Shown here: positions 52,673 to 60,828 of the stretch, piece after piece
Layout of the letters: the number at the start of each line of letters is the position of its first letter
Position numbering within the stretch: the first letter of the stretch is position 1
Assembly (NCBI GenBank): GCA_035644935.1
Contig: DASQNO010000010.1
Coordinates: 1-64,000, forward strand
Direction: 5' to 3'
Length of the DNA: 64,000 bases
DNA from: CADCVW01 sp035644935
Lineage (GTDB): Bacteria > Pseudomonadota > Alphaproteobacteria > Sphingomonadales > Sphingomonadaceae
Position numbers and translations under genes: made by a program
The notes under the pieces: generated by a model
Told to the model about the DNA's origin: nothing
Seen by the model: the letters and a program-made list of their open reading frames with translations, nothing else
Database searches by the model: none

Positions 52673-53466
52673 TGCGGCTTCTTCTCGTCGATGATGAACC
52701 GCTTGCGCTGGACCGCCTGCGCGTAGCCTTGCGCGGAATGCCGGACGTGGAAGTTGCCGGCGTCGCGACGGACGGCGTCGAGGCTCTTGAGCAGATCGAG
52801 GCGCTCAGGCCCGATCTAGTGCTTCTCGACATTCAGATGCCAGGCATAACGGGAATGGCCGTCGCCGAGGTGCTGCGCGAGCAGGCGGCGCGGCCCGAAA
52901 TCGTGTTCGTGACCGCCTTCAACCGCTTCGCGCCGGACGCCTTCGATGTCGAAGCCGCCGACTATCTGCTTAAGCCCGTCGATTTCGATCGCCTGCGAAC
53001 GGCTATTGCGCGCGCCCGGAGACGGCGGTCGTTGCGCGACGCGGAAGGGCGCGCCGCCGAACTCGACGCGGTAGTCGTAGCCCTGCGCGCGGACGCCGCC
53101 CGGGGTGAATCGCAAACCGACGCGGGTCAGGTGTTTGAAGACGGGATCTGGGTCCCAGGCCGCAATGGCGCAGTGCGAGTCCCCGTCGACACGATCGACT
53201 GGATCGAGGCGGCGCGCGATTACGTGATGCTCAATACGCCGCTCAAGAGCCATATCTTGCGCGCGACCATGAACCAAATGGAGGAGCGGCTCGATCCTGG
53301 CGTCATGACTCGCATTCACCGGTCGCACATGGTCCGGATCGCGGCTGTCAACGCGGTCGAGCGGCCGGGACGAGGCATGCTCCGATTGATCCTTGCCGAC
53401 GACGTGAAGCTGCAAGTCGGCCCCAATTACATCGAGGCGATCTGTGGCGCCTTGAAACTGGACTGA
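52669..53466 (+). CDS. LytTR-family response regulator
   Basis: 265 residues. The receiver has LLLVDDEPLALDRLR, Asp54 in LVLLDIQMPGITG, FVTAFN, and LLKPVDFDRL. A linker helix leads to the LytTR DNA-binding domain (about 165-262): VPVDTIDWIEAARDYVMLNT, LDPGVMTRIHRSHMVRIAAV, and a C-terminal strand LQVGPNYIEAI. Such regulators bind direct repeats on DNA. The neighbouring divergent island or its own operon are the natural targets to test (inference). Confidence 0.94.
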   Translation: MMRLLLVDDEPLALDRLRVALRGMPDVEVAGVATDGVEALEQIEALRPDLVLLDIQMPGITGMAVAEVLREQAARPEIVFVTAFNRFAPDAFDVEAADYLLKPVDFDRLRTAIARARRRRSLRDAEGRAAELDAVVVALRADAARGESQTDAGQVFEDGIWVPGRNGAVRVPVDTIDWIEAARDYVMLNTPLKSHILRATMNQMEERLDPGVMTRIHRSHMVRIAAVNAVERPGRGMLRLILADDVKLQVGPNYIEAICGALKLD

Positions 53467-53690
53467 CTCGCTCGTTATCCCGGCTCAGCATTGCCAGAGT
53501 GAGTGCACCGGCGGCTCGGCCCGCACAGGTAGCTGGCATTGCAACCGGGACATTCGGGGCCAAAATCAGATATCACGTGCTGTGCACGGAGATCAAATTT
53601 TTACCCTCTTTCGCCTCAGAGGCTGCTTGCGGACACGCGACAGGGTGCCGCGCGAGCCTACCAAGCTCCTAAGGCTAGCGTAAGTGGACG

Positions 53691-54239
53691 TCAGGCCCGT
53701 TTCAGTCGCCAGCGGGTCGGTCCAGAGGTGAGCACCATCTCTTTGCCCGTGAGCTCGATCTGATAGCGCTCCGTCACCGCGGGCATGGTCGTCTCGCCGC
53801 CACCGCCGCAGCTCCTGGAAACGATCTCGCGCCCGCCGCTTACGGCTAACAGTAGTTGGCCAGCAGAGAGCGTAGCACGGCCGCGGCGCTCCTGCTGGAC
53901 GGTGTGAATGCAGGATGCGCCTTCGGCCTCCCGTTTGTTCACTGACCAATTAAAGCTTCCGTCTTCCGCGATATTCAGCGCCATCTTGCGTTCCACACGC
54001 ACCGGAGTCGCTTCGGCGGTGACGACCGTGCTCGTCGCCGAACCGTAGCCTACCGATCCGCCAAGGTTCGTGCCGTAGCCCGGGGCCACGTAAGGCGTGA
54101 GTTTCACCTTAGGCCGGATCACCAGTTCCTGCCCGACGCTCGTCTGCACCCATCGGCCTGCGAGATTGGGTTGGCCGTTGTCATCTGCTGCCAGCAGGGC
54201 GCCACCCAATATCATTAATCCGGAAAACGAAAACGGCAT
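53691..54239 (-). CDS. exported hypothetical protein
   Basis: 182 residues. Short signal peptide (MPFSFSGLMILGGALLA), mature start ADDNGQPNLAGRWVQTSVG. Contains NIAEDGSFNWSVNKREAEG, two Cys (ASCIHTV; SRSCGGGG), ERYQIELTGKEMVLTSGPTRWRLKR. Possibly a small beta-barrel (lipocalin-like) that binds something in the periplasm; no family assigned. AAGGAG before the ATG. The 224 bp between it and the LytTR gene hold nothing I recognise. Confidence 0.65.
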   Translation of the reverse strand: MPFSFSGLMILGGALLAADDNGQPNLAGRWVQTSVGQELVIRPKVKLTPYVAPGYGTNLGGSVGYGSATSTVVTAEATPVRVERKMALNIAEDGSFNWSVNKREAEGASCIHTVQQERRGRATLSAGQLLLAVSGGREIVSRSCGGGGETTMPAVTERYQIELTGKEMVLTSGPTRWRLKRA

Positions 54240-54756
54240 TGCATTCTGCTCCTTTCAGATGTCGGGCGTGTGTTGGTCCAAGTCGCCACAATCCTGGCAG
54301 AACCCGCGTTCATTTTTGTTCGGCGCCACTTCGCACCCGCACCGTTCTGATTCTCGTGACGCGGGTAATCCACCGACGCTTACGAGCGGCACGATGGGCG
54401 CGCGATGCGAGACTGAGCATCGTCACCTCCCGCTTCCAATTCTGCTGGCTTTGCCCCGTGAGTGCTGGCGTCCGCGGCGGTCGAGCGCGACCAATAACGC
54501 CGCAGAAGCTCGGCGAAGCGCGCTCGCAGCGCACGTTCGTCCCCGCAGTCAGCTTGATCTTCGCGCGGCGCGCACGGCTTTCTCCAGTCCATGCCGGCGC
54601 TTCTGCACCTTGCCGCTGACACAGGCTTGTCGCGAGAAGAGGCGATTTGTAGCAATTGCAACGGGGCGCAAAGTTCGCTGCGGCGGCCGTAAGCGCGATC
54701 GGGGGGGGGTGCCGGTATGGCGACCTACTCGGACAGCGGGGCCGGAGCGATCAGGC
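54240..54756. other. interval between exported protein and kinase fragment
   Basis: Apart from the possible micro-protein at 54380-54592 and the ribosome-binding site for the ORF at 54757, no feature is seen. A run of nine G at about 54702-54710 may be an indel hotspot. Confidence 0.35.
54380..54592 (-). CDS. possible micro-protein related to the one at 44666
   Basis: 70 codons from MDWRKPCAPREDQADCGDE, then LRARFAELLRRYWSRSTAADAS and a polar tail. The helix aligns with VERRFAEVIRRFWR of the 44666-44806 protein. No clear Shine-Dalgarno sequence, so it may be relic or read from another start. Confidence 0.35.
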   Translation of the reverse strand: MDWRKPCAPREDQADCGDERALRARFAELLRRYWSRSTAADASTHGAKPAELEAGGDDAQSRIARPSCRS

Positions 54757-55101
54757 ATGAGTGAGAAGATCATTCAAAGCTCGCTAGGCGAGCGCGACCG
54801 AGTCTTTCTCTCGCGCTTAGGGGAGCGCCTGCGCCAAGAGCACGATCCCCAAACCATCCTTGGCTACGCCAATCGGGCGCTCGGCGAGCATCTTGGCGCG
54901 CTTCGCGTCGGCTATGGCGAAATTGACGAGCATGAGGAGTGGCTGACGCTGCGCTCCGATTGGACTGCAAGCGTCGAGTCAAATGCAGGCCGCTTTCCTC
55001 TTTCGTCGTTTGGCGCGGGCATCGTTGCGGAAAATAGAGCCGGACGCACTTTGTCTCGAGCCAGCTTGACTCAGATGCCCGGATCGGACCCGAACATTTG
55101 A
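54757..55101 (+). pseudogene. N-terminal fragment of the hybrid kinase (frameshifted GAF domain)
   Basis: ATG with GGAG upstream. 114 codons encode the first half of a GAF domain (FLSRLGERLRQEHDPQTILGYANRALGEHLGALRVGYGEID...RFPLSSFGAGIVAENRAGRT) and then read noise to a stop at 55101. The sister frame picks up at about 55045 with DSDARIGPEHLRAFVRWGVAALVAAPLIKHGRFTAILSV, the second half of the same GAF. One base gained or lost near 55.03-55.05 kb splits the gene. It should be read with the following entry as one kinase. Confidence 0.8.
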
Positions 55102-57311
55102 GAGCGTTCGTCCGATGGGGCGTGGCTGCGCTCGTGGCAGCACCGCTTATCAAGCACGGGCGGTTCACCGCGATCCTATCCGTTCAGTCGGCCCAGCCGC
55201 GTCGCTGGTCCGCCGCTGAAGTGACCGTTGTCGAAGAAGCGGCGGGACGTACTTGGGAAGCGCTTGAACGCGCACGCGTGGAGGCGCGTCTGCTCGCCAC
55301 GCAAGCACAGCAAGCTTTTCTGCTAGCGCTGGGCGACCGATTGCGGCGCCACGAGACTGCCCCGGATGTGTTGCGCGAGGCAGTCGAGATGCTCGGCCGT
55401 CACCTAGGGGTAGGCCGGGTCGGTTACGCCGAAATGGATATGGAAGCGGACTTGCTGAGCATCGATATTGACTGGGTTGACGGCCAACTGCCTTCCATCG
55501 TCGGTCGCTATCCCTTGATGAGCTTTGGTCACGACAACATGGCGGCGCTGGCGCGCGGTGAAACAGTCCAGATTGCCGATGTCGATCAGAGCCCTTTGGT
55601 GGGTGCTGATAATCGCGCCGCTTTCGACGCCATGGGTATTCGCTCGGCCATCACCGTGCCCTTGGTCAAGCGCGACCGGCTGATCGCAGTGTTGTCTGTC
55701 CAGCACTGCGCTCCGCGGGAATGGACCGACGCCGAGGTTCGCCTGGTTGAGGACGTCGCTGAACGCACTCGGTCAACTGTGGAACGCGCCACTGCTGAGG
55801 CGGCCCTTCGGCAGAGCGAGGGGAGACTTAGGTTCGCACTTGAGGGTGCGCAGCTCGGCACTTGGGATTACGACCTAAAGACGCTGAAACTCTGGTGGTC
55901 CCCACGCACATGCGAGATCTTCGGCATACCGTACGCCGATCAGATTCCTGACGCTCTGCGATACTCTTTTGTTCATCCGGATGATCGCGACCGCTACCTC
56001 AGAGACGTTGATGAGGCCGTATTCGCGGGACGGCCATTCTCAATCGAGTACCGGATCATCCGGCCCGACGGTGAGGTTCGCTGGGTCGTGCTGCGGGGGA
56101 GGTGCACCAATGATGAGCACGGCGCCCCGGCGCGCGCCAGCGGCATCACGATTGACACAACCGATCGCAACCGCGCCGAGGCCGAGGTCGCCCGCGCGCG
56201 CGAGGCTCTGCACCAGTCGGAGAAGCTGACCGCGCTCGGTTCGCTCCTTGCCGGCGTGGCGCACGAACTCAACAACCCGCTAGCTGTGGTCGTGGCGTAT
56301 TCCGCGATGCTTGAGGAAGAGGCGAGCGGTACGGCACTCGCCGCCGACGCCGCCAAGATCCGCGGTGCCGTCGAGCGATGCGGCAAGATCGTGCAGACCT
56401 TCCTCGCGATGGCGCGCCAGCGCCCGCCCGAGCGACGCGAGGTGGACGTCTCCGCGGTGATACGGGCCGCGCTCGAACTGGCTGACTACGGCCTGCGCAC
56501 GGCTGGTGTGGAGGTCGTCGCCGACCTGGCTCCTGACCTGTCGGGCACCGAAGCAGACGAAAGCCAACTTCAGCAAGTTTTTGCCAACTTATTCGTTAAC
56601 GCGCAGCAGGCAATGTTGGAAAAGCAGGGCGACAGACGGCTTACAATCACGACGGGCGTTGATGAGTCCGGCATGATCCGGGTGACAGTGTCGGACACAG
56701 GCTTGGGGATCGCGACCGAAGCGCAGCGGCGCATTTTTGAACCATTCTTCACGACCAAGCCGCAAGGTTCCGGCACCGGCATTGGCCTGTCTTTCTCCCA
56801 AGGCGTAGTGGAAGCGCACGGCGGTCGATTAGAGTTAGTCCGCAGTACGTCCGAGGGATCCACCTTTGCGGTGACTCTTGCGCCTATCGGTGGGCTGCGT
56901 GGCGACGAGCAGCCGTGTCGTCGCGAGGAGGCCATTGCCGCCCGTCGGCCCTCGAGCGCGCTGGTGGTGGACGATGAGCCGGACCTTCTGGACGCGATTA
57001 CCGCCATTCTCCAGCGTGATGGCTATGAGGTGCTTACCGCCTTGTCGGGCGCGGCCGCAAAAGACATTCTGGTCGAACGGGACATTGATCTTCTGCTCAG
57101 TGACCTGCGCATGCCGGGATTGGATGGCCCGGGACTGTTCGCCTGGGTGAAGGTTGAGCGCCCTGCCCTCGCGCAGCGGACAGCGTTTCTCACCGGTGAC
57201 ACGTTGGGAGCAGAGGCGGTCCGATTTCTTACGCGGGCCGGGCGGCCCTTCATCGAAAAGCCCTTCTCCCCGAACGCGGTCCGCAGCCTTTTGGCGGAGC
57301 TCGCCGCGTGA
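55098..57311 (+). CDS. GAF-PAS hybrid histidine kinase (main frame, 5' part frameshifted)
   Basis: 737 codons: end of a first GAF, a complete second GAF (about 70-232), a PAS domain (about 240-360, LGTWDYDLKTLKLWWSP; VHPDDRDRYL), HisKA LLAGVAHELNNPLAVV (His389), HATPase (NLFVNAQQAM; DTGLGIA; GTGIGLSFSQGVVEAHGG), and a receiver ([24 protein letters not shown]). No transmembrane helix, unlike its paralogue at 29988, with which it shares HisKA-to-receiver almost motif by motif. If the frameshift is real, a TTG at 55098 could still give a nearly complete kinase. The downstream regulator starts in its stop codon. Confidence 0.85.
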   Translation: MRAFVRWGVAALVAAPLIKHGRFTAILSVQSAQPRRWSAAEVTVVEEAAGRTWEALERARVEARLLATQAQQAFLLALGDRLRRHETAPDVLREAVEMLGRHLGVGRVGYAEMDMEADLLSIDIDWVDGQLPSIVGRYPLMSFGHDNMAALARGETVQIADVDQSPLVGADNRAAFDAMGIRSAITVPLVKRDRLIAVLSVQHCAPREWTDAEVRLVEDVAERTRSTVERATAEAALRQSEGRLRFALEGAQLGTWDYDLKTLKLWWSPRTCEIFGIPYADQIPDALRYSFVHPDDRDRYLRDVDEAVFAGRPFSIEYRIIRPDGEVRWVVLRGRCTNDEHGAPARASGITIDTTDRNRAEAEVARAREALHQSEKLTALGSLLAGVAHELNNPLAVVVAYSAMLEEEASGTALAADAAKIRGAVERCGKIVQTFLAMARQRPPERREVDVSAVIRAALELADYGLRTAGVEVVADLAPDLSGTEADESQLQQVFANLFVNAQQAMLEKQGDRRLTITTGVDESGMIRVTVSDTGLGIATEAQRRIFEPFFTTKPQGSGTGIGLSFSQGVVEAHGGRLELVRSTSEGSTFAVTLAPIGGLRGDEQPCRREEAIAARRPSSALVVDDEPDLLDAITAILQRDGYEVLTALSGAAAKDILVERDIDLLLSDLRMPGLDGPGLFAWVKVERPALAQRTAFLTGDTLGAEAVRFLTRAGRPFIEKPFSPNAVRSLLAELAA

Positions 57312-58027
57312 CCGCGCCAGTGCACATCGCTGTCGTCGACGACGAAGAAGACCTGCGCTCGGTGGTTGCCCGATATCTCGTGAAGCAAGGCTATGACGTG
57401 AGCGAGGCCGAAGGCGGAGCGGCGCTGCGCGCCTTGCTTGCCGAGCGGCCTGTTGATCTCGTGGTGCTCGACGTCAACATGCCCGGTGAGGACGGGTTTT
57501 CGCTCGCGCGCTACCTGCGCGGCCTGGGCCCTATCGGTATTATCATGCTCACGGGTAACGTCGATCCCGTGGACCGCGTGGTAGGGCTGGAGCTCGGCGC
57601 CGACGATTATGTTTCCAAGCCCTTCGATCTGCGCGAACTTCTGGCCCGGGTTCGGGCGGTGCTGCGCCGGGCGGAGCGGAGCGAGGAAGCACCCGCGACG
57701 ATGGGCACGGAGGTGCGGGTGGGGCGAAACACCTACAACGTCGAGACGCGGCGGCTCTACGCGTCGAATGGCACCCACGTGCCGCTAAGCGCCCTTGAGA
57801 CTGCCCTGCTTCACGTGTTTGCGACTAACCCAAATAAGGTGCTGACGCGCGATGACATCTTAGATCTGGGTGGCGATCCTGAAGCCGAGCCGTTCAGCCG
57901 CTCCGTGGATACACGGGTGGGTCGTCTGCGCAGGAAGCTGGAAGTGGATCCGGCTAATCCGCAGACGATCCGCACCGTCCACGGCCAAGGGTACATGTTC
58001 GTCCCAGGGCCCCCGCGCCGAGGATAG
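57308..58027 (+). CDS. OmpR/PhoB-family response regulator
   Basis: 239 residues. The receiver has IAVVDDEEDL, Asp55 in LVVLDVNMPGEDG, MLTGN and SKPFD. The winged helix has LSALETALLHVFATNPNKVLTRDDIL, SVDTRVGRLRRKL and TVHGQGYMFVP. The GTG overlaps the kinase stop. It is a close paralogue of the regulator at 32261, so the two pairs arose by duplication of a kinase-regulator unit. The recognition helices differ (VDTRVGRLRRKLEVD versus VDSRVKRLRKKIEDD), so target preferences may have diverged. Confidence 0.93.
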   Translation: MTAPVHIAVVDDEEDLRSVVARYLVKQGYDVSEAEGGAALRALLAERPVDLVVLDVNMPGEDGFSLARYLRGLGPIGIIMLTGNVDPVDRVVGLELGADDYVSKPFDLRELLARVRAVLRRAERSEEAPATMGTEVRVGRNTYNVETRRLYASNGTHVPLSALETALLHVFATNPNKVLTRDDILDLGGDPEAEPFSRSVDTRVGRLRRKLEVDPANPQTIRTVHGQGYMFVPGPPRRG

Positions 58028-58138
58028 GCTCGCACCTGTCGCACTTGTTACAAATGACTGTTCTGCACGACGCACCTGTGGCGCGGTGATCATCTAGCTA
58101 GCTGCTTATCCGACGTCTCCGATGTGGAGTGAGCACCC

Positions 58139-58568
58139 ATGAACAAGATCCGCTTTCAGAAAATCCTATTGCGGGCTCGCCTTCGCCTGCCTGGCCATAG
58201 GGGTTGTAGGCTCCACGCCCGCGTCCGGTGCCAAACAGGGCGATGTACTTGAGGAAGTAGCGTGCACCGTAATCGCAATGGAACCGACCGAGGCCAAAAG
58301 TGGCAATGGCTTTAGATTGGTGAGCTTGATCTCCCGAGCGAACCGCGCGGGTTCTGATAGTGCGCTCAGCAGCCGATCATCAAAGAGCAAGAAGGCCGGA
58401 CTACTTGGAGCCGCGGCGGGAGCAGTCGCCGGCACGGTCAGTGGCGGAAGCATGGAAGGTTCGATCGGTAAAGGCGGGCGGCCGATCCGCACTGCACAAG
58501 TCGCGGGCAATGCAATGAAAGCGGTGCTCGAAAGCGCTCGCAAGCCGAGCAGGTGCGCGCGCCGTTAA
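58139..58568 (+). pseudogene. Gly-rich exported protein, frameshifted in the signal peptide (island family B relative)
   Basis: ATG 58139 with GGAG upstream gives MNKIRFQKILL. One base out of register, the frame continues GLAFACLAIGVVGSTPASGAKQGDVLEEVACTVIAMEP, which completes a normal signal peptide and mature N terminus. Then come KKAGLLGAAAGAVAGTVSGGS, AQVAGNAMKAVLESARK and the end. The basic KK-GLL-A start, glycine zipper and AQVAG-A motif parallel the protein at 44125. The lesion lies at about 58165-58175. A start inside (58278) would remove the export signal. Confidence 0.7.
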
Positions 58569-58615
58569 GACGTTTCCGCTCCCTAAACGCCAACTCACAG
58601 CTGAATGGAACGCTG

Positions 58616-59578
58616 ATGCTTTCGTCCACCCGCTCTCGTCTCCGCACCCTCTTCATCACGTTGGCCGCGACGACGCTGATCCACCAACCGTTGTCCGCGC
58701 AGATCGGCGGTCGCCTCCGCGGCGCTGTCGATCGAACGTCCGGCGTTTCGACAGGCGCGCAGGCGCCGGCAGCAAACCAATAGCCCACAGCTGACCAAAT
58801 CTCCCTCGCACAGGCGCTCCAAGGGCATTGGCGTGAGGTTTCAGGGCCATCGAATTGGCGATTTAGTCCTGCTGATCGCGGCCGAGTAACCGGCTTAATC
58901 CGCCATAGTACGAAGAGTGAGTCCTCGGCCGGCGTGTCGATCGCATTTGATCCCGCTCCGGGTGGCAAGCACCTGACCGCTCAGTTTCCGGATGGGGCGC
59001 GTTACATAATCGATCAAAACGTTCTAGGCGAAGTGCACCTCATCAGGGAGGCGCAGAGCGGATGGCCGTTCTGGTCGACTGAGCTGGCGCGCTTGCAACC
59101 GTCTCCGAGCGGACCGGCGCCCCAGCAACCGCCGCAGATCCCACCGCCGCAGACTCCGCCGGTGGTGGTGACCCCGCCGTCCCAGCCGGCACCGCAGCCT
59201 GGCCCGGTGGCAATCAGTGGCTTCAAGCCGCTGAACCGGGTCGATGTCCGCGTCGACCGAGTGGTGGTCGCACGTGGATATCCAACCCACCAGGTGCACG
59301 CCTTCTTCACCGTGAAGAACACCTCGGCGAGCCCACAATATTTCACAGGATGGTTGAAGTTGGTGCTCGCCGACGCGGACGGTGCGTCGCTTGAGGCTAG
59401 CCAACCCTTCAACGCAACGCGTGAGCCGGCTGAGTTGTTCGCGGCGACTCCCGTCATTCAACCCGGCGGCCAGTTGAGAGCGCGCTACATTTTCAGGCCC
59501 GAGATCGACGCCCAGCTCACCTCCATCACGCTGACTGAAGGCGGCCAGCGCGCCGAGTTTCCTGTGAATGGGCTTTGA
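58616..59578 (+). pseudogene. proline-hinged module protein interrupted by an amber codon (island family A)
   Basis: Signal peptide MLSSTRSRLRTLFITLAATTLIHQPLSA, then IGGRLRGAVDRTSG up to a TAG at 58781-58783. The same frame continues uninterrupted: ADQISLAQALQGHWREVSGPSNWRFSP, VSIAFDPAPGGKHLTAQFPDGARYIID, a Pro/Gln hinge, and the beta-module FKPLNRVDVRVDRVVVARGYPTHQVHAFFTVKN...GGQLRARYIFRP...EGGQRAEFPVNG. Downstream of the stop a GTG (58934) could start a 214-residue product lacking the export signal. Homologous to the C termini encoded at 40778 and 49683. Confidence 0.75.
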
Positions 59579-59606
59579 TCGTCGGCGCCAGTTGAGGACT
59601 TCTGGC

Positions 59607-59792
59607 ATGTTGCGTCACAGGCTTCCGGCCGCGCCGTGGCCGCCCCAGTCTGCGCGGCTCGGTGTCGGAGGCTTGGTGCTGGCGATCTACGCCATGAGGT
59701 CAGAACCGACCGTCCCCGTGAGCCAGGTCTTACCTGCAGCAGCTGCGGAACAGGCGGGCGCCTTACCGAGGCCTGCGCCTGCAAAGGACTAA
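59607..59792 (+). CDS. possible small single-pass membrane protein
   Basis: 61 residues. A basic start (MLRHRLPAAPWPPQSARLG), one helix (VGGLVLAIYAM), then a short polar, Ala/Pro-rich tail. GAGG about 12 nt upstream. 29 bp after the module gene. No family. Confidence 0.4.
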   Translation: MLRHRLPAAPWPPQSARLGVGGLVLAIYAMRSEPTVPVSQVLPAAAAEQAGALPRPAPAKD

Positions 59793-59825
59793 GAAAACGT
59801 CGGACATATGCGGGTCACATCGCCT

Positions 59826-60329
59826 TCAGAGTGACTTTTGCAGGCTCTCGATCGCATGCCGGCAGGACCGCACCTCTTCAATAAGAGCGTTTAACTCGGC
59901 TTGGCTTAGCCGCATCTGCGCGGACCGGGGCGCCGTGATGCCCGCTTCCGCGAAGTAGATGGCAGACCCGCCCTCTTCGTTGCCGTGCGATGCGCCCGTG
60001 AAGCTCTGGACGATCAGCTTACGCTTGCGGTTTAGGCGCTCGGCCTGGCTGGCGAGATCACCCAGTCTGTTTGCTGCTTGCAGGTTCCGGCGGCTTTTCT
60101 GGCTCGCGAGCGCCTGCCATTCGGCTAGGCGCTCAGCGAACGTAGCGCGCGGTTTCGACTTCCCTGCTTCGCCCTCGAACGTGCGCAGATGCTGGATCCC
60201 GTCGAGTACGGCCTGATCCAGAAGCGTCCAGTAGAACATCAGGTAGCCGACGCCGGCCATCAGGTCCCGAAACTCTGCGCTATCGTGCGCAGGCTCCGCC
60301 ACTCCAAACGTCTGCGTTGATCCTGTCAT
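59826..60329 (-). CDS. hypothetical helical protein
   Basis: 167 residues. Largely alpha-helical: FRDLMAGVGYLMFYWTLLDQAVLDGIQHLR, FAERLAEWQALASQKSRRNLQAANRL, AERLNRKRKLIVQSFTGASHGNEEG, LSQAELNALIEEVRSCRHAIESL. The pattern of an N-terminal helix with a W-LLD core and a basic central helix recalls the ORF downstream of some mobile elements, but no named family fits. The ATG at 60329 is preferred to a TTG six codons earlier. Confidence 0.6.
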   Translation of the reverse strand: MTGSTQTFGVAEPAHDSAEFRDLMAGVGYLMFYWTLLDQAVLDGIQHLRTFEGEAGKSKPRATFAERLAEWQALASQKSRRNLQAANRLGDLASQAERLNRKRKLIVQSFTGASHGNEEGGSAIYFAEAGITAPRSAQMRLSQAELNALIEEVRSCRHAIESLQKSL

Positions 60330-60828
60330 TAGCCGTTCCGCCTTCAAGTGCTCGCTGGCTGCTTACGGCACATGCAATCTGGGGCAAGCGCCGGCGGCCG
60401 CGAGTAGGGGGGCGTGTGCTGCCTTCGCGAATTCTCCGAATTCCACCAGCGTATGATGAAGCCCTCCGCCGGCGGCTCAAATCTCTACGAGTAATGTCAT
60501 TGAAGGCATCCCAGGTTGCAGTCCTATTCGACGCCCGGAATGGGATTCCTGCCCACCTTATCGTAGACGCATCAAGTGAAGTGATCTTGGTACCGTCGAG
60601 ACGTACTCGACATGCATCAGCATTGCACAGCGTGACCTCGAGTATCTACCAGAACCCAAAAGCGGACGCACGTCGAATGTCCGCAACGGGTGGAAAGCGG
60701 ACATCGGCGCTCCGTCGGTGCGGCACAGATAATCATGGGGCCTGACCCGCCCGCGATCTGACAGTTGCTTCTGCTAAAGCTCGTGGCCGCAGCTTTGATG
60801 CTGCTAACCACGACCCTAGACCGCTGGC
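60330..60828. other. interval with a complete palindromic repeat
   Basis: Open frames here are short, basic and unsupported. The only recognisable object is the repeat at 60677-60704. Confidence 0.4.
60677..60704 (-). repeat. palindromic intergenic repeat, copy 7
   Basis: ATGTCCGC, 12 bases including GGGTGGAAA, then GCGGACAT. This is the only copy in the window with perfect 8-bp arms. Confidence 0.75.

Noticed and set aside
26215..58783. Stop-codon readthrough or recoding at TAG 26215 and TAG 58781
   Set aside because: The neighbourhoods contain frameshifts, truncations and other stops, so decay is simpler. No SECIS or PYLIS-like structure or suppressor tRNA is visible.
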